DNA of 64,000 nucleotides from Blastococcus haudaquaticus (lineage in GTDB: Bacteria; Actinomycetota; Actinomycetes; Mycobacteriales; Geodermatophilaceae): contig NZ_OCNK01000002.1 of NCBI RefSeq assembly GCF_900230285.1, positions 868,001 to 932,000 of the forward strand. The letters run 5' to 3'. The notes beneath the pieces were generated by a model. That model had not been told where the DNA came from. It did no database searches and saw only the letters and a program-made list of their open reading frames with translations. Position numbers and translations under genes: made by a program. Each line of letters opens with the position of its first letter. Position 1 is the first letter of the stretch. Shown here piece by piece: positions 42,933-51,487 of the stretch.

Positions 42933-44468
42933 TCAGCTCGTGCGCGACCGCGCCTCCGGGTCGATGTCGTCGACGTCGATGGCGCCGTAGCCCTCGGCCT
43001 GCGGGTCGCCGTGCAACCCGCCGCTCATCGCGTACTCCTCCTCCGGCGAGAGCACCAGGCGGTGCCGGCCGAAGGCTGCGAAGACGACGAGCGCGACGAC
43101 GTAGATGGCCGCGATGGCGATGATCGCCTCCCGGTAGTCCTCGTTGAGCATGACGCCGACGAAGATCAGCGCCGCGATCGCGCCGGCGAACACGGCGCCC
43201 CCGATGCCGAACGGGCTCCGGTAGGGCCGGGCGGCGTTCGGGAACTTCCGGCGCAGCATCACGAAGGCGACCATCTGCAGCAGGTAGGCGATGACGGCGC
43301 CCCAGACGGCGATGTTCAGCACGATCGCGCCGGCCGTGTCGCCGCCGGTGTCCACCAGGATCAGCGCGATGATCCCGATGACCGCACCGACCACGAGCGC
43401 GATCCAGGGGGTCTTGCGGGCGCCGGTCAGCGACAGCGCCTTCGGGTAGTAGCCCGCCCGGCTCAGCGAGTAGATGTTGCGCCCGTAGGCGTACATGATC
43501 CCCTGCAGCGAGGCGAACAGGCCGATCAACGCGAACAGCGACAGGATCGCCGCGACGTCGCTGTTGGGCAGGATCGCCCGGAAGCCGTCGAGCAGCGGCT
43601 CGCCCGACTCCCCGATCGCGGAGGAGCCGACCACGGCCGGGTTCAGGAGCAGGACCAGGCCGCCGCTCACGATCAGCGTGCCCAGGCCCCACATGCCCGC
43701 ACGGGGGATGTCGCGGGCCGGCATGTGCGACTCCTCGGCGGCCAGCGGCAGCTCCTCGATGCCGAGGTAGAGCCACATGGCGAACGGCATCGCCAGCACG
43801 ACCTCCCACCAGCCGAACGGCAGGAAGTCGCTGTTGCCGGCGCTCGGCTCGATGTCGAGGAGCTTGCCGAAGTCCAGCGCGTCCGAGAACAGCGCCATGA
43901 CGGCGAACAGCACGATGACGGCCAGCGAGAGCACCGCGACGACGACGGCGAAGCGGAACGAGACCTCGGCGCCGGCGATGTTCAGCAGCAGGAAGACCGC
44001 GTACAGGATCAGCCACCACACCCAGCTCGGCATGGACAGCCCGAACAGCTCGTCGGTGATGCTGTCGGCGTACGAGGCGGAGAAGTAGACGATCACCGCC
44101 GTCGTCGCGACGTACTCGATGGTCTCGGCCAGGCCGGTGACGAACCCGCCCCACGGGCCCATCGCCGACCGGGCGAACGAGTACGCGCCGCCGGTGTGCG
44201 GCATGGCCGCCGACATCTCGCCGATGCTGGCGATCATGGTGACGTACATCAGCGTGACGATCGCCGTGGCGATGAGGAAGCCGCCCCAGCCGGCCCCGCT
44301 GATGCCGAAGTTCCACCCGGAGAAGTCACCGGAGATGACCGCCGCGACCCCGAGCCCCCACAGCCCCCAGAAGCCCGCCGTCCGGGTCAGCCCCCGCTTG
44401 TCGAAGTAGCCCTCCGCGGCATGGGTGTAGGTGACGCCCGAGGCGCCACGGGGCTGGGGTGCGGACAT
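42933..44468 (-). CDS. APC-superfamily amine/amino-acid permease (ethanolamine-permease-like)
   Basis: 511 residues, 12 membrane helices. GLTRTAGFWGLWGLGVAAVISGDFSGWNFG and IASIGEMSAAMPHTGGAYSFARSAMGPWGGFVTGLAETIEYV are strongly like ethanolamine permeases (Eat), as is LGIEELPLAAEESHMPARDIPRA. It brings an amine into the cell for glutamylation. Divergent from the ligase gene, with 233 bp between starts that presumably hold their promoters. Confidence 0.88.
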   Translation of the reverse strand: MSAPQPRGASGVTYTHAAEGYFDKRGLTRTAGFWGLWGLGVAAVISGDFSGWNFGISGAGWGGFLIATAIVTLMYVTMIASIGEMSAAMPHTGGAYSFARSAMGPWGGFVTGLAETIEYVATTAVIVYFSASYADSITDELFGLSMPSWVWWLILYAVFLLLNIAGAEVSFRFAVVVAVLSLAVIVLFAVMALFSDALDFGKLLDIEPSAGNSDFLPFGWWEVVLAMPFAMWLYLGIEELPLAAEESHMPARDIPRAGMWGLGTLIVSGGLVLLLNPAVVGSSAIGESGEPLLDGFRAILPNSDVAAILSLFALIGLFASLQGIMYAYGRNIYSLSRAGYYPKALSLTGARKTPWIALVVGAVIGIIALILVDTGGDTAGAIVLNIAVWGAVIAYLLQMVAFVMLRRKFPNAARPYRSPFGIGGAVFAGAIAALIFVGVMLNEDYREAIIAIAAIYVVALVVFAAFGRHRLVLSPEEEYAMSGGLHGDPQAEGYGAIDVDDIDPEARSRTS

Positions 44469-44701
44469 GCGCGTCTCCCTGGGGACCGGAACGGCTGACT
44501 CGGTGGCCGGTCAGGGTGCGACCTCATCCCGCCACAGGTCAAGAGGGAGGAGCACCTCCGCGCCGGCCGATGCGGGACCGTGTCCGAACGGAAACGGGCA
44601 GGTCACGTCGACGGTCCGCGGCTTGTGGGGCGCGACGGCGGGCGCCTACTGTCCGGCCTCTGGCCCGCGCACCGGGGGCCACCGGACGGAAGTAGGTCTG
44701 C

Positions 44702-46057
44702 ATGAACTCCCCCGTCCTGTCCGTCGAGGACCTCCGGCACCTGGTCGACCGCGGCGACGTCGACACCGTCCTGGTCGCGTTCACCGACATGCAGGGCCGG
44801 CTGCAGGGCAAGCGGCTGCACGCCCGGTACTTCCTGGACGTCGTCCTCGAGCACGCCACCGAGGGGTGCAACTACCTGCTCGCCGTCGACGTCGACATGA
44901 ACACCGTCGAGGGCTACGCGATGTCGTCGTGGTCGACCGGCTACGGCGACTTCGTGATGCAGCCGGACCTGTCCACGCTGCGCCCGGTGCCCTGGAACCC
45001 CGGCACGGCGATGGTGCTGGCCGACCTCCGCTGGGAGGACGGCAGCCCGGTCGTCGCCTCGCCGCGCCAGGTGCTCGCCCGCCAGACCGAGCGCCTCGCC
45101 GAGGCCGGGATGGCCGCCTTCGTCGGCACGGAGCTCGAGTTCCTGGTCTTCCGGAACACCTACGAGCAGGCCTGGGACGCCGGCTACCGGGGCCTGACGC
45201 CGGCCAACCAGTACAACGTCGACTACTCCGTCCTGGGCACCGCTCGGATCGAGCCGCTGCTGCGGCGCATCCGCAACGACATGACCGGCGCCGGGCTCGT
45301 CGTCGAGTCGGCGAAGGGCGAGTGCAACCCCGGCCAGCACGAGATCGCCTTCCTCTACGACGAGGCGACCCGGACCTGCGACGGCCACGTGATCTACAAG
45401 AACGGCGCCAAGGAGATCGCCGCGCAGGAGGGCATGGCGCTGACCTTCATGGCGAAGTTCGACGCCCGCGAGGGCAACTCGTGCCACATCCACTGCAGCT
45501 TCCGCGGCACCGACGGCGGCCTGGTGATGGCCGACGGCGACGGGATGTCCGCGCTCGGGCGCTCCTTCGTCGCCGGCCAGCTCCGGTACATGCGCGAGCT
45601 CACCCTGCTGCTGGCGCCGAACATCAACTCCTACAAGCGGTTCGTCGAGGGCTCCTTCGCCCCGACGGCGCTGCGCTGGGGCCGGGACAACCGCACCTGC
45701 GCCTTCCGGCTGGTCGGCCACGGCGCCTCGCTCCGGCTGGAGAACCGGATCCCGGGCGGCGACGTGAACCCCTACCTCGCGACGGCGGCCGTGATCGCCG
45801 CCGGTCTGGCGGGCATCGAGGAGCAGCTGGAACTGGAGCCCGCGTTCGAGGGCAACGCCTACGTGGACCCCGACGCCGAGCACATCCCGACGAGCCTGGC
45901 CGAGGCGCTGGGCCTGTGGCGCGGGAGCGATTTCGCCCGCCGTACATTCGGCGACGACGTGGTCGACCACTACGCCAACATGGCCGCCGTCGAGGTGGCG
46001 GCCTTCGGGCGGGCGGTCACCGACTGGGAGAGGTTCCGGGGGTTCGAGCGCCTGTGA
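44702..46057 (+). CDS. Glutamine-synthetase-like gamma-glutamyl-amine ligase (GlnA3/GlnA4/PuuA type)
   Basis: 451 residues. Active-site blocks of type I glutamine synthetase: FVGTELEFLVFRNTYEQAWDAGY, SAKGECNPGQHEIAF, MAKFDAREGNSCHIHCSF (ATP/glutamate) and RLENRIPGGDVNPYLATAA. The tyrosine adenylylation loop is not seen. Rather than making glutamine, such paralogues join glutamate to ethanolamine or polyamines. Operon-like run with the aldehyde dehydrogenase and SDR genes. Choice between ethanolamine and polyamine is open; the Eat-like permease leans to ethanolamine. Confidence 0.9.
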   Translation: MNSPVLSVEDLRHLVDRGDVDTVLVAFTDMQGRLQGKRLHARYFLDVVLEHATEGCNYLLAVDVDMNTVEGYAMSSWSTGYGDFVMQPDLSTLRPVPWNPGTAMVLADLRWEDGSPVVASPRQVLARQTERLAEAGMAAFVGTELEFLVFRNTYEQAWDAGYRGLTPANQYNVDYSVLGTARIEPLLRRIRNDMTGAGLVVESAKGECNPGQHEIAFLYDEATRTCDGHVIYKNGAKEIAAQEGMALTFMAKFDAREGNSCHIHCSFRGTDGGLVMADGDGMSALGRSFVAGQLRYMRELTLLLAPNINSYKRFVEGSFAPTALRWGRDNRTCAFRLVGHGASLRLENRIPGGDVNPYLATAAVIAAGLAGIEEQLELEPAFEGNAYVDPDAEHIPTSLAEALGLWRGSDFARRTFGDDVVDHYANMAAVEVAAFGRAVTDWERFRGFERL

Positions 46058-46059
46058 GC

Positions 46060-46124
46060 GGACAGGGGCGTGAGCATCGCAGCGAGCGCCAGCGAGCGAC
46101 GAGCGGAGCGTCCCGCGGGAGCGA
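46060..46124 (+). repeat. 65-bp intergenic repeat, copy A
   Basis: 62 of 65 bases match copy B at 47514-47578. It fills most of the 79-bp gap between the ligase and aldehyde dehydrogenase genes and holds internal GCGAGCG/GCAGCGAGC repeats. Translated in one frame it reads SIAASASERRAERPAGA, non-functional looking. Confidence 0.85.
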
Positions 46125-46136
46125 ACGGGAGGCACT

Positions 46137-47507
46137 GTGAGCAGTACGTCCTTCGACGTCGTCAACCCGGCTACCGAGGAGGTCGTCTCCACCGTCTCCC
46201 TGGCAGGTGTCGAGGAGACCGACGCGGCGGTGGCCCGGGCGCGGAAAGCCTTCGAGTCGTGGCGGCACGTCGCCCCGGCCGACCGCGGCGCGATGCTGCG
46301 CCGGTTCGCCGAGGTCGTCGATGCGCACGTCGAGGAGCTCGCCCGGCTGGAGGTGCGCAACTCCGGCCACACCATCGGCAACGCCCGCTGGGAGGCCGGC
46401 AACGTCCGCGACGTCCTGACCTACTACAGCGCGGCACCCGAGCGGCTGTTCGGCCGGCAGATCCCGGTGGCCGGCGGGGTCGACATCACCTTCCACGAGC
46501 CGCTCGGCGTCGTCGGCGTGATCGTGCCGTGGAACTTCCCGATGCCGATCGCCGGCTGGGCGTTCGCCCCGGCGCTGGCGGCGGGGAACACCGTCGTCCT
46601 CAAGCCGGCCGAGCTGACCCCGCTCACCGCGCTGCGGCTGGCCGAGCTCGCACTCGAGGCGGGACTGCCCGAGGACGTGTTCACCGTCCTGCCCGGCAAG
46701 GGCTCGGTCGTCGGGCAGCGGCTGGTCGACCACCCGGACGTGCGCAAGATCGTCTTCACCGGCTCCACCGCCGTCGGCAAGGGCGTGATGGGCGGCTGCG
46801 CCGACCGGGTGAAGCGGGTGACCCTCGAGCTCGGCGGCAAGAGCGCGAACGTCGTCTTCGCCGACGCCGACCTGGAGAAGGCCGCCGCGAGCGCGCCGGG
46901 CGCCGTCTTCGACAACGCCGGCCAGGACTGCTGCGCCCGGTCCCGCATCCTGGTGCAGCGCTCGGCCTACGACCGCTTCCTGGAGCTGCTCGAGCCGGCG
47001 GTCACCGGGTTCCGCGTCGAGGACCCGTCGCTGGACACCGCGCAGATGGGCCCGCTGATCAGCCGCGGCCAGTGGGACCGGGTCGCCGCCTACGTGCCCG
47101 ACGACGCGCCGGTGGCGTTCCGCGGCACCGCTCCGGACGGTCCCGGCTTCTGGTTCCCGCCGACGGTGCTCGCGCCCGTCGACCCGCAGGCGCCCGCGGT
47201 GACCGAGGAGATCTTCGGACCCGTCGTCGCCGTCGTCCCCTTCGAGGACGAGGACGACGCCGTGCGGATCGCCAACGAGGGCGAGTACGGCCTGTCCGGC
47301 TCCATCTGGACCCGCGACCTGGGACGGGCCCTGCGCGTCTCCCGCGGGATCGAGGCCGGGAACCTCTCGGTCAACAGCAACTCGTCGGTGCGCTACTCCA
47401 CGCCGTTCGGCGGCTTCAAGCAGTCCGGCCTCGGCCGGGAGCTCGGGCCGGACGCGCTGCACTCGTTCACCGACGAGAAGAACGTGTTCATCGCGACGGA
47501 GGAGTGA
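46137..47507 (+). CDS. Aldehyde dehydrogenase (amine-pathway)
   Basis: 456 residues. VIVPWNFPMPIAGWAFAPALAAGNTVVLKPAE, catalytic Glu in TLELGGKSANVVF, catalytic Cys in NAGQDCCARSRI, EEIFGPVVAVVPF. In this cluster it would oxidise the aldehyde formed from the gamma-glutamylated amine (PuuC-like). GTG start at 46137 follows GGGAGG. Preceded and followed by copies of the 65-bp repeat. Confidence 0.88.
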   Translation: MSSTSFDVVNPATEEVVSTVSLAGVEETDAAVARARKAFESWRHVAPADRGAMLRRFAEVVDAHVEELARLEVRNSGHTIGNARWEAGNVRDVLTYYSAAPERLFGRQIPVAGGVDITFHEPLGVVGVIVPWNFPMPIAGWAFAPALAAGNTVVLKPAELTPLTALRLAELALEAGLPEDVFTVLPGKGSVVGQRLVDHPDVRKIVFTGSTAVGKGVMGGCADRVKRVTLELGGKSANVVFADADLEKAAASAPGAVFDNAGQDCCARSRILVQRSAYDRFLELLEPAVTGFRVEDPSLDTAQMGPLISRGQWDRVAAYVPDDAPVAFRGTAPDGPGFWFPPTVLAPVDPQAPAVTEEIFGPVVAVVPFEDEDDAVRIANEGEYGLSGSIWTRDLGRALRVSRGIEAGNLSVNSNSSVRYSTPFGGFKQSGLGRELGPDALHSFTDEKNVFIATEE

Positions 47508-47513
47508 GCGAGT

Positions 47514-47578
47514 GGACAGGGACGTGAGCATCGCAGCGAGCGCCAGCGAGCGAGGAGCGGAGCGTTCCGCGGGAGCGA
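47514..47578 (+). repeat. 65-bp intergenic repeat, copy B
   Basis: Three mismatches to copy A. It lies in the 82-bp gap between the aldehyde dehydrogenase and SDR genes, directly before the SDR ribosome site. Same orientation as copy A, so this is a direct duplication 1454 bp apart. Confidence 0.85.
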
Positions 47579-47589
47579 GAGGTGATGCA

Positions 47590-48369
47590 GTGGCAGAAGC
47601 GACCGTTCGGCGGCTGGTCGACCGGGTGGCGGTGGTGACCGGCGGGGCGAGCGGCATCGGGCTGGCGACCGCCCGCCGGTTCGCGTCGGAGGGTGCGCGC
47701 GTCGTCGTCGGCGACGTCGACCCCGAGAGCGGCAAGGCGGCCGCGGACGAGGTCGGCGGGCTGTTCGTGCAGGTCGACGTGACCTCGCCCGAGCAGGTGG
47801 ACGCGCTGTTCGCCGCCGCGGTCGACACGTTCGGCGGGCTGGACATCGCCTTCAACAACGCAGGCATCTCGCCTCCGGACGACGACTCGATCCTCACCAC
47901 CGGGCTGGACGCCTGGCGCCGCGTGCAGGAGGTGAACCTGACCTCGGTCTACCTCTGCTGCAAGGCCGCGATCCCGCACATGCAGGCCCGCGGCCGCGGC
48001 TCGATCATCAACACCGCGTCCTTCGTGGCCCGCATGGGCGCGGCGACGTCGCAGATCTCCTACACGGCGTCGAAGGGCGGCGTGCTGGCGATGTCGCGCG
48101 AGCTCGGCGTCCAGTTCGCGCGCGAGGGCATCCGCGTCAACGCCCTCTCCCCCGGGCCGGTCAACACCCCGCTGCTCCAGGAGCTCTTCGCCAAGGACCC
48201 CGAGCGGGCCGCGCGGCGCCTCGTCCACATCCCGGTCGGCCGGTTCGCCGAGCCGCACGAGATCGCCGCCGCCGTCGCCTTCCTGGCGTCGGACGACTCG
48301 TCGTTCATCACGGCGTCGGAGTTCCTCGTCGACGGCGGGATCAGCGGCGCCTACGTCACGCCGCTGTAG
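47590..48369 (+). CDS. Short-chain dehydrogenase/reductase (3-oxoacyl-ACP-reductase type)
   Basis: 259 residues. NAD site VVTGGASGIGLATARRFASEGARVVVGDVD, FNNAGIS, catalytic Ser in NTASFVARMG and Tyr-Lys in SYTASKGG, ending ITASEFLVDGGISGAYV. It likely oxidises the alcohol of the gamma-glutamylated amine before the aldehyde dehydrogenase. GTG at 47590 is chosen: an ATG at 47512 would force translation of the 65-bp repeat. Confidence 0.85.
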   Translation: MAEATVRRLVDRVAVVTGGASGIGLATARRFASEGARVVVGDVDPESGKAAADEVGGLFVQVDVTSPEQVDALFAAAVDTFGGLDIAFNNAGISPPDDDSILTTGLDAWRRVQEVNLTSVYLCCKAAIPHMQARGRGSIINTASFVARMGAATSQISYTASKGGVLAMSRELGVQFAREGIRVNALSPGPVNTPLLQELFAKDPERAARRLVHIPVGRFAEPHEIAAAVAFLASDDSSFITASEFLVDGGISGAYVTPL

Positions 48370-48382
48370 GCGTCGCCGCCGG

Positions 48383-49282
48383 TCAGATGCTGCGCCAGCG
48401 CCCCTCGGTGGCGTTGCCCGCCGGCTTGGACTCGAAGACGTTCCCCTCGGTCGGCGCCACCTGGTCGTTGGCCACCGCCATGACCTTGAACAAGGGGCCG
48501 ACGAGGTAGTCGAAGACCCCGGGAACCAGGCGGAAGCCGGCGGTGATCAGCGGGTTGAGAAGCCCGGCCTGCACCACCCGTCGTGGCCGGTCCAGCGTGG
48601 ACAGCACGGCGCGGGCGACCCGCTGCGGCGAGTAGACGGGCGGCGGCGGCCGGCCGGTGCTGCCGGTCACCGTCGCGCCCTGGAAGTAGATGGGGGTGTC
48701 CACTCCTCCGGGCTGTACGGCGGAGACCGAGATGCCCGGCTCGTCGCGCGTCTCCTGCTGGAGCACCCGGATGAGCCCGAGCTGACCCCACTTGGCGGTG
48801 ACGTAGCTGCCCATCAAGGGCGCGGCGATGTTGCCGAGCAGCGAGTTGACGACGACGAGGTGCCCCGCGCCCTGCTTCCGGAACAGCGGGAGGACCGCGC
48901 GGGCCACGTTCGCCGTGCCGTGCAGCGACACGTCGACGACCTGCTCGTACACGTCCTTCGGCACGTCCTCGATGCGGCCGTAGGCCATCACCTGGGCGGC
49001 GTGGACGACGGCGTCCAGGCCACCGAACTCGGCGACGGCGTCGTCGACCGCGGCCTGCAGCGCGTCGCCGTCGGTCACATCGGCGGGGCGCACCAGCGCT
49101 GCCGCGGCACCGGCCGCCAGCGCCTCGGCGGCGGCCTCCTCGAGCGATTCGCGGCCGCGGGCGACGAGCACCAGGGACGCCCCGCGACCGGCCAGCTCCA
49201 CCGCGGTCGCGCGACCGATCCCGCTGGAGGCTCCGGTGATGAGGACGCGCTGCGGATCGTCGGGAGCGGTAGGTGTCGGCAC
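48383..49282 (-). CDS. Short-chain dehydrogenase/reductase with C-terminal extension
   Basis: 299 residues. VLITGASSGIGRATAVELAGRGASLVLVARG, catalytic Tyr and Lys in SYVTAKWGQ, Ser in VNSLLGN. About 60 extra C-terminal residues (PLITAGFRLVPGVFDYLVGPLFKVMAVANDQVAPTEGNVFE) form a conserved tail with a hydrophobic helix seen in actinobacterial SDRs; membrane contact is possible. GTG start at 49282. Converges on the previous SDR; not the same operon. Confidence 0.85.
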   Translation of the reverse strand: MPTPTAPDDPQRVLITGASSGIGRATAVELAGRGASLVLVARGRESLEEAAAEALAAGAAAALVRPADVTDGDALQAAVDDAVAEFGGLDAVVHAAQVMAYGRIEDVPKDVYEQVVDVSLHGTANVARAVLPLFRKQGAGHLVVVNSLLGNIAAPLMGSYVTAKWGQLGLIRVLQQETRDEPGISVSAVQPGGVDTPIYFQGATVTGSTGRPPPPVYSPQRVARAVLSTLDRPRRVVQAGLLNPLITAGFRLVPGVFDYLVGPLFKVMAVANDQVAPTEGNVFESKPAGNATEGRWRSI

Positions 49283-49310
49283 GAGGACCCGCTACCCGGT
49301 TGACCAGCGG

Positions 49311-49724
49311 TCATGCGGGTGGTGCACAACCCGTCTCGTCGAGCGCCGCCAGCAGCCAGCCCGGCCCGGCCACCTGCGTCCCGGATGGCAGCCGGGCGCG
49401 CAGGCCGCGGTCCGCCGTGACCACGAGCAGCGGCACGCCCGCCTCCACCAGGTGCGCGGCGCAGTCGGACAGCGCGTCGTCCCCGCTGCGGGCGGCGCGC
49501 TCCACCTCGACGCCCTCCGGTGCGGGGACGTCCCGCGCCTGCCCCTCGACCACGGCGACCACGCGTTCGCACCGCACGAGGGAGCCGTCAGGCGCGGGCA
49601 GCGTGCGGCCGGGCAGCGCGGCCAGGCGGGACAGGAGGCGCCCGGTCGCGCCCGGGCGGTCCCGCCACCACCCGTCGGGACGGGAGCCGACGACGTTCGC
49701 CGCGTCGACCAGCAGGACCGTCAC
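49311..49724 (-). CDS. NYN/PIN-like putative ribonuclease domain protein
   Basis: 137 residues. LLVDAANVVGSRPDGWWRDRPGA has the NYN/PIN first strand with the acidic residue and Asn; SGDDALSDCAAHLVEAGVPLLVVTADRGLRARL has the DD and TADxGLR pattern typical of NYN metal sites. Probably a small metal-dependent RNA nuclease, or an inactive relative. GTG start at 49724. 28 bp from the SDR gene upstream end. Confidence 0.7.
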   Translation of the reverse strand: MTVLLVDAANVVGSRPDGWWRDRPGATGRLLSRLAALPGRTLPAPDGSLVRCERVVAVVEGQARDVPAPEGVEVERAARSGDDALSDCAAHLVEAGVPLLVVTADRGLRARLPSGTQVAGPGWLLAALDETGCAPPA

Positions 49725-49782
49725 GACGTCCTCCGTCCGGGTGGTCGGCGTCGCCCGACCGGGCTATCTGTCCCACGTGCCC

Positions 49783-49806
49783 GTTTGGGCTCCGCGGCAC
49801 GGGTCA
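49783..49806 (+). promoter_or_regulatory. Candidate sigma-B/sigma-F-type stress promoter
   Basis: GTTT (49783-49786), 14-bp spacer, GGGTCA (49801-49806): the actinobacterial sigma-B pattern GTTT-N12-14-GGGTA with one deviation. Predicted start about 50 nt before the membrane-protein gene at 49863. Confidence 0.4.
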
Positions 49807-49862
49807 TCCGGGCCTCCGGCAGGGGGATCCACGCAGCTCGACCGGCACGAAGGAGTCCCATC

Positions 49863-50504
49863 ATGACCGCAACCGGACCCACGAGGCACGACGGCTCCCA
49901 GCACGACGCCACCCAGCAGATCCCCCGCGCCGACACGGCGCCGACCGGGCACGACCCGCGCGCCGCGGTGGCCGCGCAGCGAGCGGCCTTCGGCGGGGTC
50001 AAGGGGGGTGCCGCGTTCTTCGGCTGGCTGTCGGCGAACGGGCTGGCGGTGCTGCTCATCGCCCTCCTGTCCGCCGCCGGAGTGGCCCTGGGCCTGGCCC
50101 AGGGCATCGACAGTGCCGACGAGGCGGCCGAGCAGGCGGAGACCCTCGGCCTCGGTGGCGGCATCGCCGTCCTCGCCGTGCTGTTCCTCGCCTACCTCGC
50201 CGGTGGCTACGTCGCCGGGCGGATGGCCCGGTTCGACGGTGCCCGGCAGGGTGTCGCGGTCTGGCTGATCGGCCTCGTCGCGGTCCTGGTCCTCGCCGCG
50301 CTCGGCGCGATCCTCGGCGCCCAGTACAACGTGCTGCAGGACCTGAACCTGCCGCGCATCCCGATCGACGAGGGCACCGCCACCACCGCCGGGATCGTCA
50401 CGCTGGTCGCGATCCTGGTCGTCACGCTGCTCGGCGCGATGATCGGCGGCAAGGTCGGCGAGCGCTACCACCGCAAGGTCGACCGCGTCGGCTTCACCGC
50501 CTGA
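49863..50504 (+). CDS. Hypothetical four-helix membrane protein
   Basis: 213 residues. A hydrophilic tail of about 50 residues is followed by four membrane helices (GLAVLLIALLSAAGVALGLA, GIAVLAVLFLAYLAGGYVAGRM, GVAVWLIGLVAVLVLAALGAILG, AGIVTLVAILVVTLLGAMIGG). Glycine-rich YLAGGYVAGRMARF is shared by a broad family of small actinobacterial membrane proteins (YrzE/TIGR04086-like) of unknown function. AAGGAG before ATG 49863. May be stress-induced given its promoter. Confidence 0.75.
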   Translation: MTATGPTRHDGSQHDATQQIPRADTAPTGHDPRAAVAAQRAAFGGVKGGAAFFGWLSANGLAVLLIALLSAAGVALGLAQGIDSADEAAEQAETLGLGGGIAVLAVLFLAYLAGGYVAGRMARFDGARQGVAVWLIGLVAVLVLAALGAILGAQYNVLQDLNLPRIPIDEGTATTAGIVTLVAILVVTLLGAMIGGKVGERYHRKVDRVGFTA

Positions 50505-50546
50505 CGGACGCTGGGCACGACGGCTCCGCGCTCCTACGCTGCAGGT

Positions 50547-50816
50547 ATGTGCCGGAACATCCGCCCACTGTCCAACTTCGAGCCGCCGGCGACCCACGAC
50601 GAGGTCGAGGCGGCGGCGCTCCAGTACGTCCGCAAGATCAGCGGGACGACGAAGCCGTCGCGCGCCAACGCCGAGGCGTTCGACCGCGCCGTGGCAGAGG
50701 TGGCCGAGGCGTCCGCCCGACTGCTCGACGCGCTGGTCACCACCGCGCCGCCCAAGGACCGGGAGGTGGAGGCCGCCAAGGCCCGGGAGCGGGCGGCGTT
50801 GCGCTACGGAACGTGA
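50547..50816 (+). CDS. DUF2277 family protein
   Basis: 89 residues beginning MCRNIRPLSNFEPPATHDEVEAAALQYVRKISG, the DUF2277 signature, and ending with helical DREVEAAKARERAALRYGT. The conserved MCRNI start with Cys2 is striking and may bind metal or be modified. Function unknown. Single gene. Confidence 0.88.
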   Translation: MCRNIRPLSNFEPPATHDEVEAAALQYVRKISGTTKPSRANAEAFDRAVAEVAEASARLLDALVTTAPPKDREVEAAKARERAALRYGT

Positions 50817-50907
50817 GTCCCCGCCTTCGATTGCACACAACGGGCGTGGCGGTGAGAGCCGGCGGGTAGGGAGGACGGGTCCCCCACCCCGTCCGAGGAG
50901 TTCCGTC

Positions 50908-51456
50908 ATGGCCCGCAACACCCTCTCCCGTTCCCTGCACGACCTGGGCCTGTCCGCCTGGTTCGGCGGCACGCTCGCCAACGCCGTCGCGCTGAACGCC
51001 GCCGCCGCCGAGGCCGGCACCGATGCCGCCACCGGCCGCGTCGCGAACGCCGGCTGGGACCGCTGGACCCCGGTGAACGCGGCCGCCATCGGCGCCCACC
51101 TCATCGGCAGCGTCGGCCAGCTGCGCGCCAACAAGGACCGCGTCGCCGCCCAGCAGGGTGTCGCCGGCATGTCGACCCTGAAGACGCTGATCACCGCCGC
51201 CGCGCTCGGGGCCACGGCCTACAGCCGGGTGCTCGGTCAGCGGGTTTCGTCGGCCGAGAACCCGCCGTCGAAGCGTGGCACGAAGCCGAGCCGCCGCACC
51301 AAGGCCCTGGCCCCCGACGTGGCCGCCGCCCAGCAGCAGCTGGACACCCTGCAGTGGGTCATCCCGGCCCTGACCGGCACCCTCGTGGCCATCAGCTCCT
51401 ACGCGGGCGAGCAGCAGCGGCCCAGCGAGGTCGCCCGCGGCGTGTCGGCGTCCTGA
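50908..51456 (+). CDS. Conserved hypothetical protein with weak membrane helices, 182 aa
   Basis: LGLSAWFGGTLANAVALNAAAAE, PVNAAAIGAHLIGSVGQL, TLITAAALGATAYSRVLGQ and WVIPALTGTLVAISSYAGEQQ look like four short membrane helices, with a basic loop (KRGTKPSRRTK). This protein type recurs in actinobacteria without a known role. GAGGAG precedes ATG 50908. Confidence 0.75.
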   Translation: MARNTLSRSLHDLGLSAWFGGTLANAVALNAAAAEAGTDAATGRVANAGWDRWTPVNAAAIGAHLIGSVGQLRANKDRVAAQQGVAGMSTLKTLITAAALGATAYSRVLGQRVSSAENPPSKRGTKPSRRTKALAPDVAAAQQQLDTLQWVIPALTGTLVAISSYAGEQQRPSEVARGVSAS

Positions 51457-51487
51457 TCACCGTCCGACGATCGAGCACTGGGACCGC

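Noticed and set aside
43011-44498. Antisense frame of about 495 codons over the permease gene
   Set aside because: Composition is Gln/Arg/Asp/Gly repeats typical of shadow frames; the permease on the minus strand is unmistakable.
47512-47589. Upstream ATG extending the SDR by 26 residues
   Set aside because: The added stretch is exactly the 65-bp repeat, also present non-coding before the aldehyde dehydrogenase; a GTG at 47590 gives the normal SDR N-terminus.
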